A stretch of DNA of 64,000 nt from Cenococcum geophilum 1.58 (GCA_001692895.1 KV748205.1:186001-250000), one strand, 5' to 3'. Shown: positions 47,302-60,147, numbered from the stretch's first letter. The notes: generated from the sequence alone by a model not told the origin. Numbers and translations: made by a program.

Positions 47302-48578
47302 TTATGCCCGGCCTACAGCAAAGCAAACCCGTAGCTCTTTACCTACGGGATATCTTGCAAGCCTATGTGCAGTCTAATACCTACCTAAGTAGGGACATCT
47401 TTATACGGCTACCCTCTAAGCTTAACCTACAACTAGGAATAATTCTATAGGTTATAAAACCCCTATACAGAGTACCGGAAGCTAGAAACCATTAGTTTAA
47501 GATATACTACCAGCACTACGTTAGTAAACTCAAAATAGAATAGTTAACTTATAACCCCTGCCTCCTATATAGCCTATTAAATAACCTTAGTATTATTAGA
47601 CTCTAAATAGACAATACCCTATTCCTAGCAGACTAGACCTTTATAGACGCCGAAGAAACTAAACTATAAAAGGCTAAATTCTTAGCAAAGCCGCGAGAGT
47701 AGTTAACTAAGCAGAATCCAATTAAGTTTAATAGAGGCCTAATTACACAAAAGGGCAACCTAATTAAGCTAACTTAGGAACGCCAAGCTTAAAACCTAAA
47801 GCCTGTTATAGTAAAGCCTACGAACCTTACTAGTTCCCACAGAGAGACCCGTAAGACTATAAATATAAAGGACTAATACACTGCACAGTGTGCAAGAGGC
47901 GCCTATATTGCTATAGTCTGCCAACCTAAATCTGCCTATAACTTATCCTTTACGGCCTAGGCAACAAACCCGTAAGAAGAAAATGTTAAGCAGCTTAATA
48001 AGCGCATTTAGCGGCAAATTAATAATGCAGCAAGGGGACTTACCTTTATACCACTAGACCTAAACTCCCTTAGCCTACTAGTATTTACGGACGCCTCCTT
48101 CGCTAATAACAAAGACCTATTATCACAAATCGGCTTTATAATCGTACTTACGGACCGCAATTAGGACGCAAATATACTGCACTAGTCTTCAATTAAGTGC
48201 AAATGAGTAACCCGAAGTATACTAGCTTCTAAACTATACGCACTAGCCCATGGCTTTAATATAGCAGCCGCAATCAAATTAACAGTCTAGAAGATTCTAC
48301 AATTGGAGCAGTTACCCCTAGTCTTATACACCGATTTAAAGTTCCTCTACGACTGCTTAGTTAAGCTAGGTATGACACAAAAAAAGAGGCTCATAGTCGA
48401 CCTAATATGCTTATATTAAGCCTATAAACAACATAAGATTACGGAGGTTAAATGGATTAGCGGTAGAAACAACCTAGGAGACGCTATAACTAAGGCAAAG
48501 CCGTGTTAAGCCCTTAAAACCCTAATTAACACAAATAGGCTTAACCTAAAAGTTATAGAATAGGTAGAATAAGACTAA
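47302..48578 (+). pseudogene. Second copia element: RT C-terminal part and RNase H
   Basis: One frame from 47302 to the final TAA at 48576-48578. It starts inside the reverse transcriptase (ALYLRDILQAYVQS at about 47331), continues through IRLPSKLNL and VIKPLYRVPEA (about 47400-47475), and reaches RNase H (about 48060-48500): LLVFTDASFANNKDL, SELYALAHGFNIAAAIKL and [19 protein letters not shown], then NNLGDAITKAKP at the end. Several long stretches, including the RNase H Asp/Glu positions, have no stops. The 5' part (gag, integrase, most of RT) is absent: the small minisatellite element abuts it directly and gypsy B lies beyond that, so a rearrangement or deletion must have occurred. Confidence 0.9.
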
Positions 48579-49270
48579 CGGAGTACCTATGGTACGCTTA
48601 CGGCCCGTTAAAAGGCCGTACGGCTTATTATACGGCCTATTCTATGGACCGTAAGCTATTAGGTAAAAAACGGTGGAAAGCTGCGGTAGGACTTGGTGGA
48701 CTTTAGTAGACTTACGTAACCTGCCAAATTCTGCTATATTATACCACGGTGGTCGAATTAACCAATTACGATTTTCCATACCAGGCACGGAAAATCGCCA
48801 TTGGCTTGCTTAGCACTAGCGCCTTAGCGGCCCTTAAGATCTAACTTACGGCTCATCTACGGCCCGTTAAAAGGCTATACGGTTTATTTTACGGACCGTA
48901 AGCAGGACTTATGGCTAGCTTAAAACACCGTTTAAAAGGTAGCCTAGACGGCACCTCGGGGGAGATTTCCTATATATTTCCTTACGTGTTTTATAGTTCT
49001 ATTAAGGCAATTACGGAGGCTGTACATAAGTGGTTTCATTTTCCAAGTACCGCTAGTGTATAATTACAGCACCTGGTATACGAACGCGTATTTACGCGTT
49101 CGGTGCACCAACCACCTACGTGCTAACTAATTAGGGGGGAGGCGCGTCAGTATATAGACCACGTAGTCTACCTTAATAGAATTAACAGTTACCATCATCC
49201 AAAAGAGCATACGATACTATACGTATTTCGTGCCCCTGGATCTAACTCACTCGTGCTATTAAATTGGTAC
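48579..49270 (+). other. 3' region of the second copia element, with hairpins
   Basis: Non-coding. Two direct copies of about 55 bp (48598-48652 and 48852-48905) contain CGGCCCGTTAAAAGGC and TACGGACCGTAAGC and can fold on themselves. Between them is the conserved hairpin at 48769-48797. A third hairpin, CGAACGCGT-ATTT-ACGCGTTCG, is at about 49082-49103. An LTR probably lies here but I see no second copy to define it. Gypsy C begins abruptly near 49270. Confidence 0.55.
48769..48797 (+). other. Hairpin shared with the other copia element
   Basis: 14-bp arms CGATTTTCCATACC and GGCACGGAAAATCG around one A. The two mismatches in the left arm are both G-to-A changes, so the arms were probably perfect before RIP. 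Confidence 0.82.
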
Positions 49271-51493
49271 AAACAAAAACCTATACTTCTCTAAACGTTA
49301 TAGGGTACGGCTATTCCCTAATAGTATCTACCTGGCTTTTCTCTATTAATACTCCGTTAATACTAACGATAAAGCCTAGAAAATTAATGCTAGTAATATA
49401 GAAAGAGCATTTTTTTAAGTTTATATAGAGCTTATATTTCCGTAGTCTTTTTAGTACTATTTATATATAGTGCATATATACTTCGTAGTCATTAAAGTAA
49501 ACTATAATGTTATTAAGGTAGACTATATATATCGTATCTAATAGGCTTAATAATGCCTTATTAATATAGGCCTAAAATATCACTAGTACGTTAGTAAGCC
49601 TAAATGGTATCACTAGGTACTTAAAGTAGCCGTACCATATTTAAAACGCCGTTTTCTACTTATCGCCGGCTTTAATCTAGATTTAATAGTATGCATCTTT
49701 TAGATCTAGTTTTATAAATATCTATACGCCTAATAGCCTGTTAATAAGCTCCCCTATTAAGGGTAGCAGGTAGTAATTCTTTATAGTAATTCTATTAAGC
49801 GCCTAATAGTTAATATAGAGGCAAAGGGTCCTGTCCTTCTTTAGTATAAATGTAATTAGTACCCCTACCGGGCTTATAAAGGGCCAAATCCATCCTTTTT
49901 AAAGATTGTCTACTATATACTAATATAATACGGCCAGCTTGTTTTTTAATAAGTTATATAGTGGTCTAAAAGGAGGTTGCTTATCCCCTATATTTATCTT
50001 ATACTTAACTAATATAGGGTTAGGTAAGGTTTGTATAGCCTCTTTATTAGAAACCTCTTCTAGGTCTATATATTCCTACGGAATTTCTAGTTCCTAAACT
50101 ATGTATAGCCGGATATCTAAAAATAAATACCCTATATCTTTATTCTTAGGGTTAAGAGTAGCATATATAGTATATACCCACCCTTCTTCTTATATATGGC
50201 TTAGGAAAGTCTCTTAATTCTTAACTATAATGCGCGATTAAGACTTCCAGTGTTAATACGAGGCTAAAGGCCAATTAATATCTAGGTTAACTTAGTAAAG
50301 CTATAAGTATCCCAAAATAAGGTTATACCCCTTAATTTCTGCGGCGCAGAAGCGTATCTCCTATATATTTTATAGACCGTCACGGTCCTAGCTGGCAACG
50401 GGAAATATCTATTCCCTATAGTATGGAATCTGGTAGCCTCTAATACTTTAAACGGTGCGTACTTATAAGCCGCTAAGGTCTAAATCTAATTCTTTTACTA
50501 GTAATTAAGAAATAAACCCTATACTTACGCCGCTGTTTATAAGGCAGTCTCGCGTTACCTATTTATTATTAACTTAAATAGAGATAGGAATAACCATGCA
50601 GTAGTTTACTTCCTCCTTCTTTTACTAGCTTAGTGTAAGGGAGTAAAGATCTACTAGGCTGTCTTTTTTCCTAATTAGGCTAACTCTTACTTCTTTTACT
50701 AGTAGAAGCGGCTTATATAGCCCTTCTTGCCGCAGTTATAATAGGTATATATCTCCTAGTTCCCCTTTTACGGATTAGGTCTCTACCTATTATTATTTTA
50801 GGGTTAACTAGCGTTACTCTAGGGCTATAAGGCCTACTTACGTTATCCTTCCGCAGAGTAGTTAGGTTAGAATCTGCCCCTATTATTAAAGCTAGGTCTA
50901 ATCCTACACTCTTTATTATTAGCGTCTTATTCCTTTCGCTTACCTAGATAATCTCTTTTAGCATTTTTAATCTAAGTAGCTTTAGAGATAAGCTTTTCTT
51001 AAAAGGTAGGAATTTTGCCCTTCTCTTATATAGCCTATTAAATCTTAGGTTATAGCTTAGTAAGTAGCTAGTGAAGTTATATAGCGTTATTTTATAGATT
51101 TAAGTAGGGTATATTGTCTTCTAGTTCTTTTAAGTAGTTTATAAACTATACCACAGTCTAACTATCCCGCTGTTTAGCGTTGTGGTATTACTAATTATAG
51201 TCTATTCCTTAATTAGTAGGGTCTTAAACCTAATTAACTAACTAGGTCCTAAGTTCGCTAAATTTAAAGGGTATAGTAAGTTTCTTCTTATAGCATATCT
51301 ATAAACTCTTAATAGTGCTATATAGGAAGGTAGAAGTAATTAAGATCTAATTATACTTATTAAAGTAATATTTTGGATTTAGCTAAAACTTAGTTTTATA
51401 TTAACGGATAAAATAATTATAGTTCCGGAGACTATTACTATTATACTTATTAGGCTCCTTTATACGGAATTTAGGTTTTTTTAATATTATAGC
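49270..51493 (-). pseudogene. Gypsy C gag (C-terminal), protease and partial RT
   Basis: Minus-strand order. The Gag core is at about 51180-51480 (LRNYNYFIR.YKTKF.LNPKYY). A retroviral CCHC knuckle follows at about 50716-50757 (YYNCGKKGYISRFY, with first and last Cys and the His now Tyr). A protease-like stretch is at about 50330-50560. RT spans about 49290-49870: LDLKDAYY, FRLTN, and the active site YLNNIIVYFND at about 49510, whose Asp pair has become Asn. The RT reads into QVDTIRE.PYPITFREV at 49300 and then loses similarity at about 49270. The sequence joins to 59444 once the B element and one GTAGT are removed. Confidence 0.85.
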
Positions 51494-51498
51494 GTAGT

Positions 51499-51919
51499 TG
51501 TAACGAAGCCTTATAGCAGGAACTACAGTGGACTTATTAATGGGCCGGGTATATAGGTAAATAAGAAGTTAATAATGTAATAATAACTAGTGGAGTGGTT
51601 ACCTAACAGATTAACTCTAATTGTATTCTAAGATTCACTATAAAGGAGAGAACTATCTGGGTAGGAACTATAGTCCTTTAAATATATAACCGTACTCCTA
51701 AGAAATCCCCTTAGTATATAAGGTATATATGCTCTATCTGCTCTATTATAAATTTTACAGATTATATAGATTATATAGATTACGTTATATAACCTTAGTT
51801 ACCATTCCTCGTTATATAGCTCTATTAACTCCATCCTAAACTATGCTTAAATTAACCAACTAGCTTCTTCCAACTCTTCTCTAAGTAGTTATAACATTGT
51901 ACTTAAAGCGTCCATAATA
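51499..51919 (-). repeat. 3' LTR of gypsy B copy 1
   Basis: 421 bp, plus-strand ends TGTAACGAAGCC and CGTCCATAATA. An ATTATATAG-type tandem repeat (51762-51785) lies inside it, as in the other LTR. Confidence 0.93.
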
Positions 51920-52599
51920 CTATTTCCCTCCTCTTTATCTTCGTCCTTAAAGATTTAAAATATCTCTAAGTCGTTTACTAAAGGTATAATATCCGTCTAA
52001 TTAATTTGGTTAATATTGTTACTTATTATACCTAAAGCTTCTTCTACTTCCTTAACTATTCGTTATACTTATACTATTATTACGATATTATCTCTTAGTA
52101 AGATTATACCGTCTCTATATTTTTGTTATTTAAAAAAGGGGTTAGTCTATATTATATTAGTAAGTCCATCTTCGCAACAACCGTCCTCTTACTTAAAGTG
52201 CACTAAAGCGAATATTTATTTATCCTATAACGTTCGCTCCGTCTCTAATACTAAATATATATAACCTATTACTCTTAATAGTCGTCTAGTTCCTTAACTT
52301 ATCTATCTTAGGGTCTTGTGTTTAATCTGCTGCTACGTAGCTAGATAATAAACTGTCTATTACCCTAGTAGAGTTGCGCCGTTCTTATAACGCTAAATAA
52401 GAGGCTACCAATGCTCAATAATAGGCCCTTAAGTCTCGTCTCACTGCGTCCGCTTGGTTAATCCGTCTTAAGAAGGTTTATAAGAAGGTTTATTTTAAGG
52501 AGTAGAAACTTATAGAATAAGGGTTATAGGAACTTAGCGATAAAAAAATAGATTCTCTTTTAACCAAAAAGGAAACAGATCTAAGTAGTTTAGCAACTA

Positions 52600-55500
52600 C
52601 TCTTCTTAAGTCCCCCTTAGGTGATTTATTTTTTAGCAATCCTTTTTTATTAATACTGCCTAACCTAATCTCTTTTAATACTCCTGTACCTTTCTTATAG
52701 CGTTCTTTAAATTCTCTAGTAGTTTTTAGGTAGTCTTATTATAGCCTATCCACCTAACCTTATACTATATTTTATTGTTAATGTCCTTATAACTAATAAT
52801 CTTTAAAACTTGCCATTTATCTTCTTCTTATCCTCTATACGTGTCTACTTTATAAACTAGTGGCTTAATATTCCTATATGCTAGCTCTAGCATTATAATA
52901 TGCTGTATAGGGTAGATCTTTATTTTAGCTGGTAGGTTTAGCTTAAACGTAACCAGTAAAATCCTTTATATAATTTTAAAAGGTCCTAGTCTAACGTGGT
53001 CTAACTTCTTACTTAGCCATTAACTCTTAAAAATTTTGTATAGTAGCTATACTTTATCTCCCTCCTTAAGATCTGGTCCCTTAGATCTCTTAGCATTATA
53101 GTACTTTTTTGTTCTCTTTTATACTCCCTTTACTAATTCTATAAGGTCTATATAAAGATTTATTAGTGTCTTTATTCTTTCTTTAACTGTACTACTTATT
53201 TTCTTCGCTTGCTATGGTAATAATAATATTCTTGGCTTATATCCATAATTTACCTTAAATAGTAATGTGCCTATTCCTTTCTATGGTGTTATATTATATA
53301 CAAACTATATAACTAGTAATAGCGATACCCAATTATTCTATATATAATTAATATAATATTTTAGATACTGCTCTAGCGTCTAATTTAATCTTTTCGTTTA
53401 ACCGTCTGTCTATAAATAATATGCGGTAAAAGTTACTGCTTAAACTCCTTACTTCACTAAGAATACCTCCTAGAATACTGCTACGAATTTTAGATCTCTA
53501 TCCGATATAATCTTATTTAGTGCTCTATGCTTTATAAATACTTCTTTAATATAAATTCTAGTAATATCTTCCGCTAAGATTTCTTCTGTATATGCTATAA
53601 AGTAGCCCTATTTAGTTAACTTATCCACTATTATTAAGATCGCGTTATAATCTTATCCGGTAATAGGATCTCTTAACTTTAGTAATTTAATAATAAAGTC
53701 CTATAATATAACCTCCTATGGTCTCTCTAGTATTTTAATAGGTTATAGCCCTCTATATAGCTTATACCTTATTAGTTTATTCCTTTAGCAATCTAAATAC
53801 TCCTTTATCGCTTTTCTTATAATATTTTAGATTCCGTTAATAATATATTCTTTTTAAAGTCTTAACACTAAGCCTATTACTCCATTATGTCCCTAAGTCA
53901 TTCCCTTATAGAAATCTTCCATAAAATACTCTACTATGTTTCTTGGGATGTACGTTATATTTTAATTTTTGTATATATCCGTCTGTAGATCTTTAGTTAT
54001 ACCTTTAGAATTTTCTATACCTAAAAGCTCTCTAGTATCTCGTAGACTCTTCCTAGTTCGTTATCCTCTTATATTGCTACTAGTTTAGGGTAATTGTATC
54101 TAATTAATCTATCCTCATCTCTGCGTAGTATTACTCCCAATAGTTTCTTATTATTTTATAGTTTAGCCTTTCTACTAAGTGCGTCTGCCCTTATATTCTT
54201 AGTTCCCTTAGTATACTAAATTTTAAAATAGTATTCTATAAGTATCTTTACCCATCTAACCTATCTTTAATTAAGTTCTTTTATTATTAGGAACCCTATT
54301 AGGTTTTTATAATCCATCTTAACTATAAATAGTTTCTCTATGCCTTATAAAAATACTCTCTATTTTTTAAGTACTGTAACTATTTCTAATAACTCCTTAT
54401 TATAGACGTTATAGTTTAACTCTAATAGTATTATCTTCCTCTATAGTATGCCACTGGATACTATGCGTTTTTATACTTCTATAGTAAATATACTCCTAGT
54501 ATATAGTCTAATACGTCCGTTTTTATAACCGTATCTAGTCCTAGTTAATAGATCTTAAGGATTAGCTCCTAGGTAAATAACTCCTTAAGTTTCTTAAACA
54601 ACTTCTTTTATTTGTCTCCCTATGCCTATAGTTCCTCTTTCTTTATAAGCCTAGTAAACGGTTTAATATTCTTTAACTACTATGCTATAAACCTTCTGTA
54701 GTAGTTACAAAACCCTAAGAATAACCTTAACTACGTCACATTCTCTAGTTCTTACCAACTCACTATAGCTTTAATCTTCTTTAGGTCCATACTAATATGA
54801 CCTAGTTTAATAATAAATCTAATAAAATCGGTCTTCCTTATAAAGAACTCGTATTTCTTAATTACTACTAGCATCTATTCTTTTTATAGTCTCTTTAAGA
54901 CCTATTTAACGTGTTCCCCGTGTTCTTCCTTAGTTATTAAGTAGATAATAATATTATTAAGGTATACTATAATAAACTTATTAAAGTGTTCTCTTAATAC
55001 ACTGTTAATTTATTTCTAAAATGTTACTGGTATATTTATTAATCTAAATTGCATTATTAATAGTTTATATAGTTCTTCTCTTAACCTAAAGGCTGCCTTC
55101 TATTCATCGGCTTCCTTAATTCTAATTTAATGGTATGCCTATCTTAGATCTATTTTTATAAAGATTTGCGCGTTACCTATCCGATCTTAGATTTCGCTAA
55201 TTAAGGGTAAAGGATACCTATCCTTCCAAGTAATGCTGTTTAATTATTTATAGTTAATGCATAACCTAAGCTTTTTATTTTTCTTTAGTACGAATAGTAC
55301 TAGATATCCTACTAATAACTGTAATAGTCTAATATATCCCTTTTATAGATTTTCTTAGATAAACTCCTTTAATACTCTACCTTCTTCTTCGGTAAGCTTA
55401 TAGATTAAAAAGAACCTTAGACTTATTCCTAGTTTTAACTCTATTTTATAGTCCTATACTGCATAATCTACTAGCTTTTTACTTTCCGGTAACTATAGTT

Positions 55501-58500
55501 TTTTACTATACTTATAGTATCTCTTTAGTACATAACTTAAGCCTTACTTAGTCTCTTTATATATCGCTCTGACTTAGTACTATACTAACTTAGTTTGCTA
55601 TTACATTTTATAGCGTTAAGTATTTTTAATATTAACCTAACCTATAATCTAATTAATCCTTAGGTTATATTCCTGTAACTAAGGCATTTTTAGTACTACC
55701 TTATCCCGTCCCAATAGTAGGATATTAAAAGATATTTTAATTTGTCTTCCTTTAATAGTTATCTAAATAGGTCCTATTTTAAGATTGATAATCCCTCCTC
55801 TATAGGCTATTAGATCTCCTAAAATCGTAACTAATAGGTAAGATTACTCCTTTTGTCTATAAGGTAATCCCATTCTCTTAACTGCTACTAAAAAGATATA
55901 GTTCCACGTTACTCTACTATTTATTAGCGCTTTAAACTGTTAATCTTACTATTTAATTTATAAATTTAGGTGTTATCCTTAAATTTCTTTAAGCGTCTAA
56001 GGCTTTATTACTGGCTCCCTCTAGTCTTATAGGCCTCTACTTTTCCTAACTATTGGCTGCTTAATCCTTATGTATTTGGCTCGCTCTTTGGCCAATACCT
56101 AGTTCGCTTTTTATCTTTAATATACTATAGACACGTATTCTTTAGGTATTCCCACTACTATCGTCCGTTTAAGCATTCTTCCGTAAGGAATCTTCCTAGC
56201 TAAAGTATTAAATTTCCTTCCTCTTAGACTTCTGCTGGATGCTATCTATATATATATTTAGCATTCCTATACTATTGCTTGTCTATTATCTAGTATATCC
56301 TTATAGGGTACTTCCGATTCTTTTCTTTTGGATTCTTATACATCTTATATATATCGTCTACGCATGCAATCTATAATAGCGTATAGTGTGCTAGGTACTT
56401 TAGGTCAACTCTTAACTTATCTTTATCCTTAAGTTTAAACCTTTATTGTGCTGATTTAAATATTGCGACTTTATTTACAGGTACTAAGATACGTCTCTCG
56501 CTTCTCTAGTTCTTTAATCATTCTTCTAGATCCTTTAACGTTATAATTAAGGCTCCTTTAATATGCGTTATAGCCTTTTCTATAATTAGGTAGTCCTAGA
56601 TAACTCTTTTATCTAACTATATATAGAAATCTTCCCACTTATCGTTATATCGTTGCCTATACTACTTTTAGTATAGCTGCTAGAGTATATACGGCTTATC
56701 TGTAAGGAAGTATCTTTTTATTACTGCGTTATAACAGCCCTTTATATATCGTTCTTTAAACCTAGTAGGGATTCCTAAATCCTCTTTATCTTTTAGTTTA
56801 GTAAGCTACTTAGCTCTTAATATACCTACCCTAGGCCTATTAGTAATTCTTCGTACTAATACTCTATCCTTTATACGTCCTAATATGCTAGATCTCTTAT
56901 CTAGTTTCTATTCTTACTATGCGATAATTCTCTATCTGAATTCTTTTATGGTTTCTTTTAGTTTGCGTTTTATAGATTAATCCTCAAAGTCTTTCTACTT
57001 CTTAATCTTAGTATTAACTTTTTAATCTTTAGGCTAAATACTATATTCCCCTAGTAAGTCCTCTAGGTCTATATATCTATTTCCTAGTCTAATTACTATT
57101 TATACTATAGATTCTCTAATTTATAAAGAAGCCTCTTACCTCTTATTCGTGGGTGTCTTAATTTATACCCCGAATTCTTAACCCCTTAGGATTTTTAATC
57201 CCGAGCTTGCTTCTATCTTAAGCTTTACTCTAGCCTTAGTCTAACTAGGCTTTACTAGTGTTCTTATCTCGTCTTAAGAGTCTTAAAAGTCTTATACTTT
57301 TAGGAAACTTCGTCCTAAGCTTATTTATATATTGCTAAACTAAGCCGTTGCCCTACTCTATCGGTTATCGTCCGTTATAGGTCCTTAGGTATGCCTTATC
57401 TTATCTTAAGAATCTTAGTTATCTCACATCTTGTCTTAAGAATCTTAAGCTTTTAGCCTTTTACCTTTATTAAGTGCCGAAGTAGTTCGCTACCCTACTT
57501 CTCTTATATCTTATAAAGCGATAGATATTGTATCTAGTAGGGTCTTAATCCCTACTAATGTTCCCTATTCTATAGTGGAATTATCCTCTACCTCTAGTAT
57601 AATATCTCTAAGGTCTACTTATTTCTAGTAAACGGCCTATATTACCTTATCGTTATAAGATACTTTACCTATATTAAATTTATTATCCTTAATATCCAAT
57701 CTGCGAGCTAGTTTATTAGTTCCTCTATATCTTATAAGTGCTAGCTCTTATAGCTAATAGCTTACGCCGTACTTAATGTCCTTATAAATTCGGTATGCGT
57801 TATTATAATAAAACGCAAAACTTCTAATTAAACATTCCTTTGTTCCTCGCAGTATATTATTATCCCTCTATATATATATATTGTCTACTAGTCTTATGCC
57901 CTTTACTATATAGTAACTCTGCCTACTTCTATAGTCTCTAATATAATAACCCTATTTTCCGTAATTTATATAAGCTCCTTCTTTAAACCATTTTTCTTAC
58001 TATAGAGTCTGCCTAAACGTCTTCTACTATTAAGATCCCTAGTTCGGCCTCTACTTTTTAGACCTTTAATTACTTAATCCTTGTCCTCTAGGTTTCTATA
58101 ATTTCTTATTTTATTTTCTAGATTTTTTAGTACCACTTAGGTCTATTGGCTCTGCGCTATACTATAGTTTTTAACTTAGCTTAGGTTATTACGTGCTTTA
58201 CGCCTTATATAACTATAGAACTCTATCCTAGCCTCTCTTAGCCTATTCCCTTTAGTAGATCCAATTATTAATCTTAATCGCTTAATCTATTAACTCCCTT
58301 AGGGTGTCCACATTTTCCATTAGGATAATTACATCCTAAACTTTAGCCTTAAGTCCCTGTTTATACTATGCTATAAGCGCCCTATTATTCTACTCTACTT
58401 ATATTACTAACGTTTAGAACTGCGTTGTATACTTAATTACTAAGGTTCGTTGCGTAATGTCTTAGAGTTTTCTTTCCACCATAGTTATTAATTCTAGGTT

Positions 58501-58974
58501 TTTAAATATCTATATAAGTTATTCCGTAAACCCTTCCTAGCTTAAGAATATAAACTATACTTCTTAATTAGTGGTCGTTATACCGTTTGCTTATATTTCC
58601 GTAAGGTAAGGCTTAAACTACTTAAGTGCCCTTCCCGTCAGGAATAGTCCCGCATATGCTATTTAATCTATAGGTGTTAGTAGCTTTACTCCTTTTTACG
58701 AAATCTTAAAGTGCATTTGCGTAAGGAATCCTTTAAGTTTTAATCTTTCCCCTAAGTACCTTTTAATTAATAGTAGCTTAATCTTTACTACTCTTATTCT
58801 ATTAACCCTCTCTTTTAGTACTACATTATTAGTTGTTAACTAGTTAATTACCTCTTATAATTATCCGACTGTTATAGGTTACTATAAGTTAGTATCTGCT
58901 ATACTAGTGTCGTTACCTAATCTCAAAGTAGTTACCGCCATTAATAGCGTTGTGGTGGCTGCTTTTGGTAGCAT
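52600..58974 (-). pseudogene. Gypsy B gag-pol with chromodomain (copy 1)
   Basis: Gag starts at the ATG complementary to 58972-58974 (MLPKAATTTLLMA). RT spans about 55350-54780: active site VYLNNIIIYL at about 54964 with Asp pair now Asn, then HISMDLKKIKAIVSW at about 54790. RNase H starts near 54520 (KTDVLDYILGVYLL). Integrase core about 53640-53300: first Asp in IIVDKLTK (53625 region), second in KIISDRDLKF (still Asp), and the Glu region TDG.TKRLN, where Glu reads Lys. Chromodomain at about 52830-52640 (YKVRWIGYNKTT). Gag ATG and integrase share a frame while RT is in another, so at least two net indels exist. A long linker with acidic Ser/Asp-rich sequence lies between Gag and RT (about 55700-57600). 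Confidence 0.88.
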
Positions 58975-59015
58975 ATTGTTTAACTTTATTAATACTATAA
59001 CCTTAGTAGTAAATA

Positions 59016-59438
59016 TATAACGAAGCCTTATAGCAGGAACTATAGTAGACTTATTAATGGGCCGGGTATATAGGTAAATAAGAAGTTAACAATATAATAA
59101 TAACTGGTAGAGTGGTTACCTAATAGATTAACTCTAATTATATTCTAAGATTCACTATAAAGGAGAGAACTATCTGGGTAGGGACTATGGTCCTTTAAAT
59201 ACACAACTATACTCCTAAGAAATCCCCTTAGTACGTAAGGTATATATACTCTATCTACTCTATTATAGATCCTATAGATTATATAGATTATATAGATTAC
59301 GTTATATAACCTTAGTTACCATTCCTCGTTATATATATCTCTATCGGCTCCATCCTGGACCGTGCTTAAATCAACTAACTAGCTTCTTTCGACTCTTCTC
59401 CAAGTAGTTATAACATCGTACTTAAAGCGTCCGTAACA
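59016..59438 (-). repeat. 5' LTR of gypsy B copy 1
   Basis: 423 bp, plus-strand ends TATAACGAAGCC and CGTCCGTAACA, then GTAGT. Near-identical to 51499-51919 apart from transitions. Confidence 0.93.
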
Positions 59439-59443
59439 GTAGT

Positions 59444-59862
59444 ATAGCGTTGCCCCTTTAAGTCCGCTTCGTATTTAGGGTATTTATACTTCTCCTAACT
59501 ATCCTTATAATTGTTCTTAGTAGTCCTAATATACTTATCTTAATTATATCCCTAACTCTTTTGTTTTTTATAAGGTCTCGCGTAGCGACCTCTCTAATAA
59601 TTTCCTAGCGGTAATCGTTTTTAAGGGTTTTATAAAGTTAGACGGACTAGCCGTGACTTTCTAGTCTACTCTTTTATAAGTAAAGGGAATGCGCTCCTTT
59701 AAGGAGACTCTTTAAGCCTCTTACAGTAAGGGCGTTGCTTTATAGGGTATAGGAGTATAGTCCGTTATTATTAATTAATAGCCGTACATTCTTAATAGAT
59801 TGTAAGTAATTAGAATTATAAGAGGCTAGCCTAACCGGAATATATAATTATCTAATTAATAG
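59444..59862 (-). pseudogene. Gypsy C leader and gag N-terminal part
   Basis: Minus-strand reading of an Arg/Lys/Leu-rich stretch (LLKERIPFTYKRVD at about 59690, then KLLERSLRETL at about 59580) that runs up to the B insertion and continues in 51493. Breaks are TAG/TAA. The exact start codon was not found. Confidence 0.6.
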
Positions 59863-60147
59863 TGTTACTGGTAAGTAGAAGGTAAGTTAAAGGTATATTA
59901 AAGGTAAGTAGAAGGTAGAATAAGTTTTTGTATATTAAAGGACAAATACTTTTAACCACTTCTATTTAGAGACTAATTGCTAGTTCTTCTCTAGAGGGAA
60001 ACTAGCTTTTTATATATTTCTTCTAAGACACTAGTAAAACCTTTTGCCCCTAACCTGTCTAACTATATCTTCTAGAATATAGATGGGATATAAATAAAAC
60101 CTCCTACCGTTTTATTAGATATATACCTCCCGGGGGATTCCGTTACA
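59863..60147 (-). repeat. Probable 5' LTR of gypsy C
   Basis: About 285 bp with ends TGTTACTGG and GGATTCCGTTACA in plus orientation, which are inverted-complementary at TGT.AC/GT.ACA. A GTAAGTAGAAGGTA-type repeat (59871-59920) lies inside. No second copy in the window, so limits rest on the ends only. Confidence 0.6.

Larger units (their letters stand above)
51499..59438 (-). mobile_element. Complete gypsy element B, copy 1, with LTRs and target duplication
   Basis: 7940 bp on the minus strand, with LTRs of 421 and 423 bp and GTAGT just outside both (51494-51498, 59439-59443). It is inserted in gag of gypsy C. LTR ends TGTAACG/CGTAACA in plus orientation. The LTRs differ almost only by transitions plus one 2-bp length change. 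Matches the 5' half of copy 2 at 35843-45083. Confidence 0.94.
49270..60147 (-). mobile_element. Gypsy element C (3'-truncated), split by gypsy B copy 1
   Basis: On the minus strand: 5' LTR (59863-60147), gag start (59444-59862), then the B insertion (51499-59438 with GTAGT on both sides), then the rest of gag, knuckle, protease and RT (51493 down to about 49270), where the RT is cut short. Pol downstream of the RT palm and the 3' LTR are missing. Confidence 0.82.

Noticed and set aside
52016-52264. Plus-strand 82-codon ORF between the gypsy B LTR and pol
   Set aside because: Antisense to the 3' non-coding part of gypsy B; composition is that of RIPed sequence.
52600-58974. Programmed -1 frameshift between gag and pol of gypsy B
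   Set aside because: RT is in a frame fitting -1 relative to gag, but integrase returns to the gag frame, so random indels explain it equally well.
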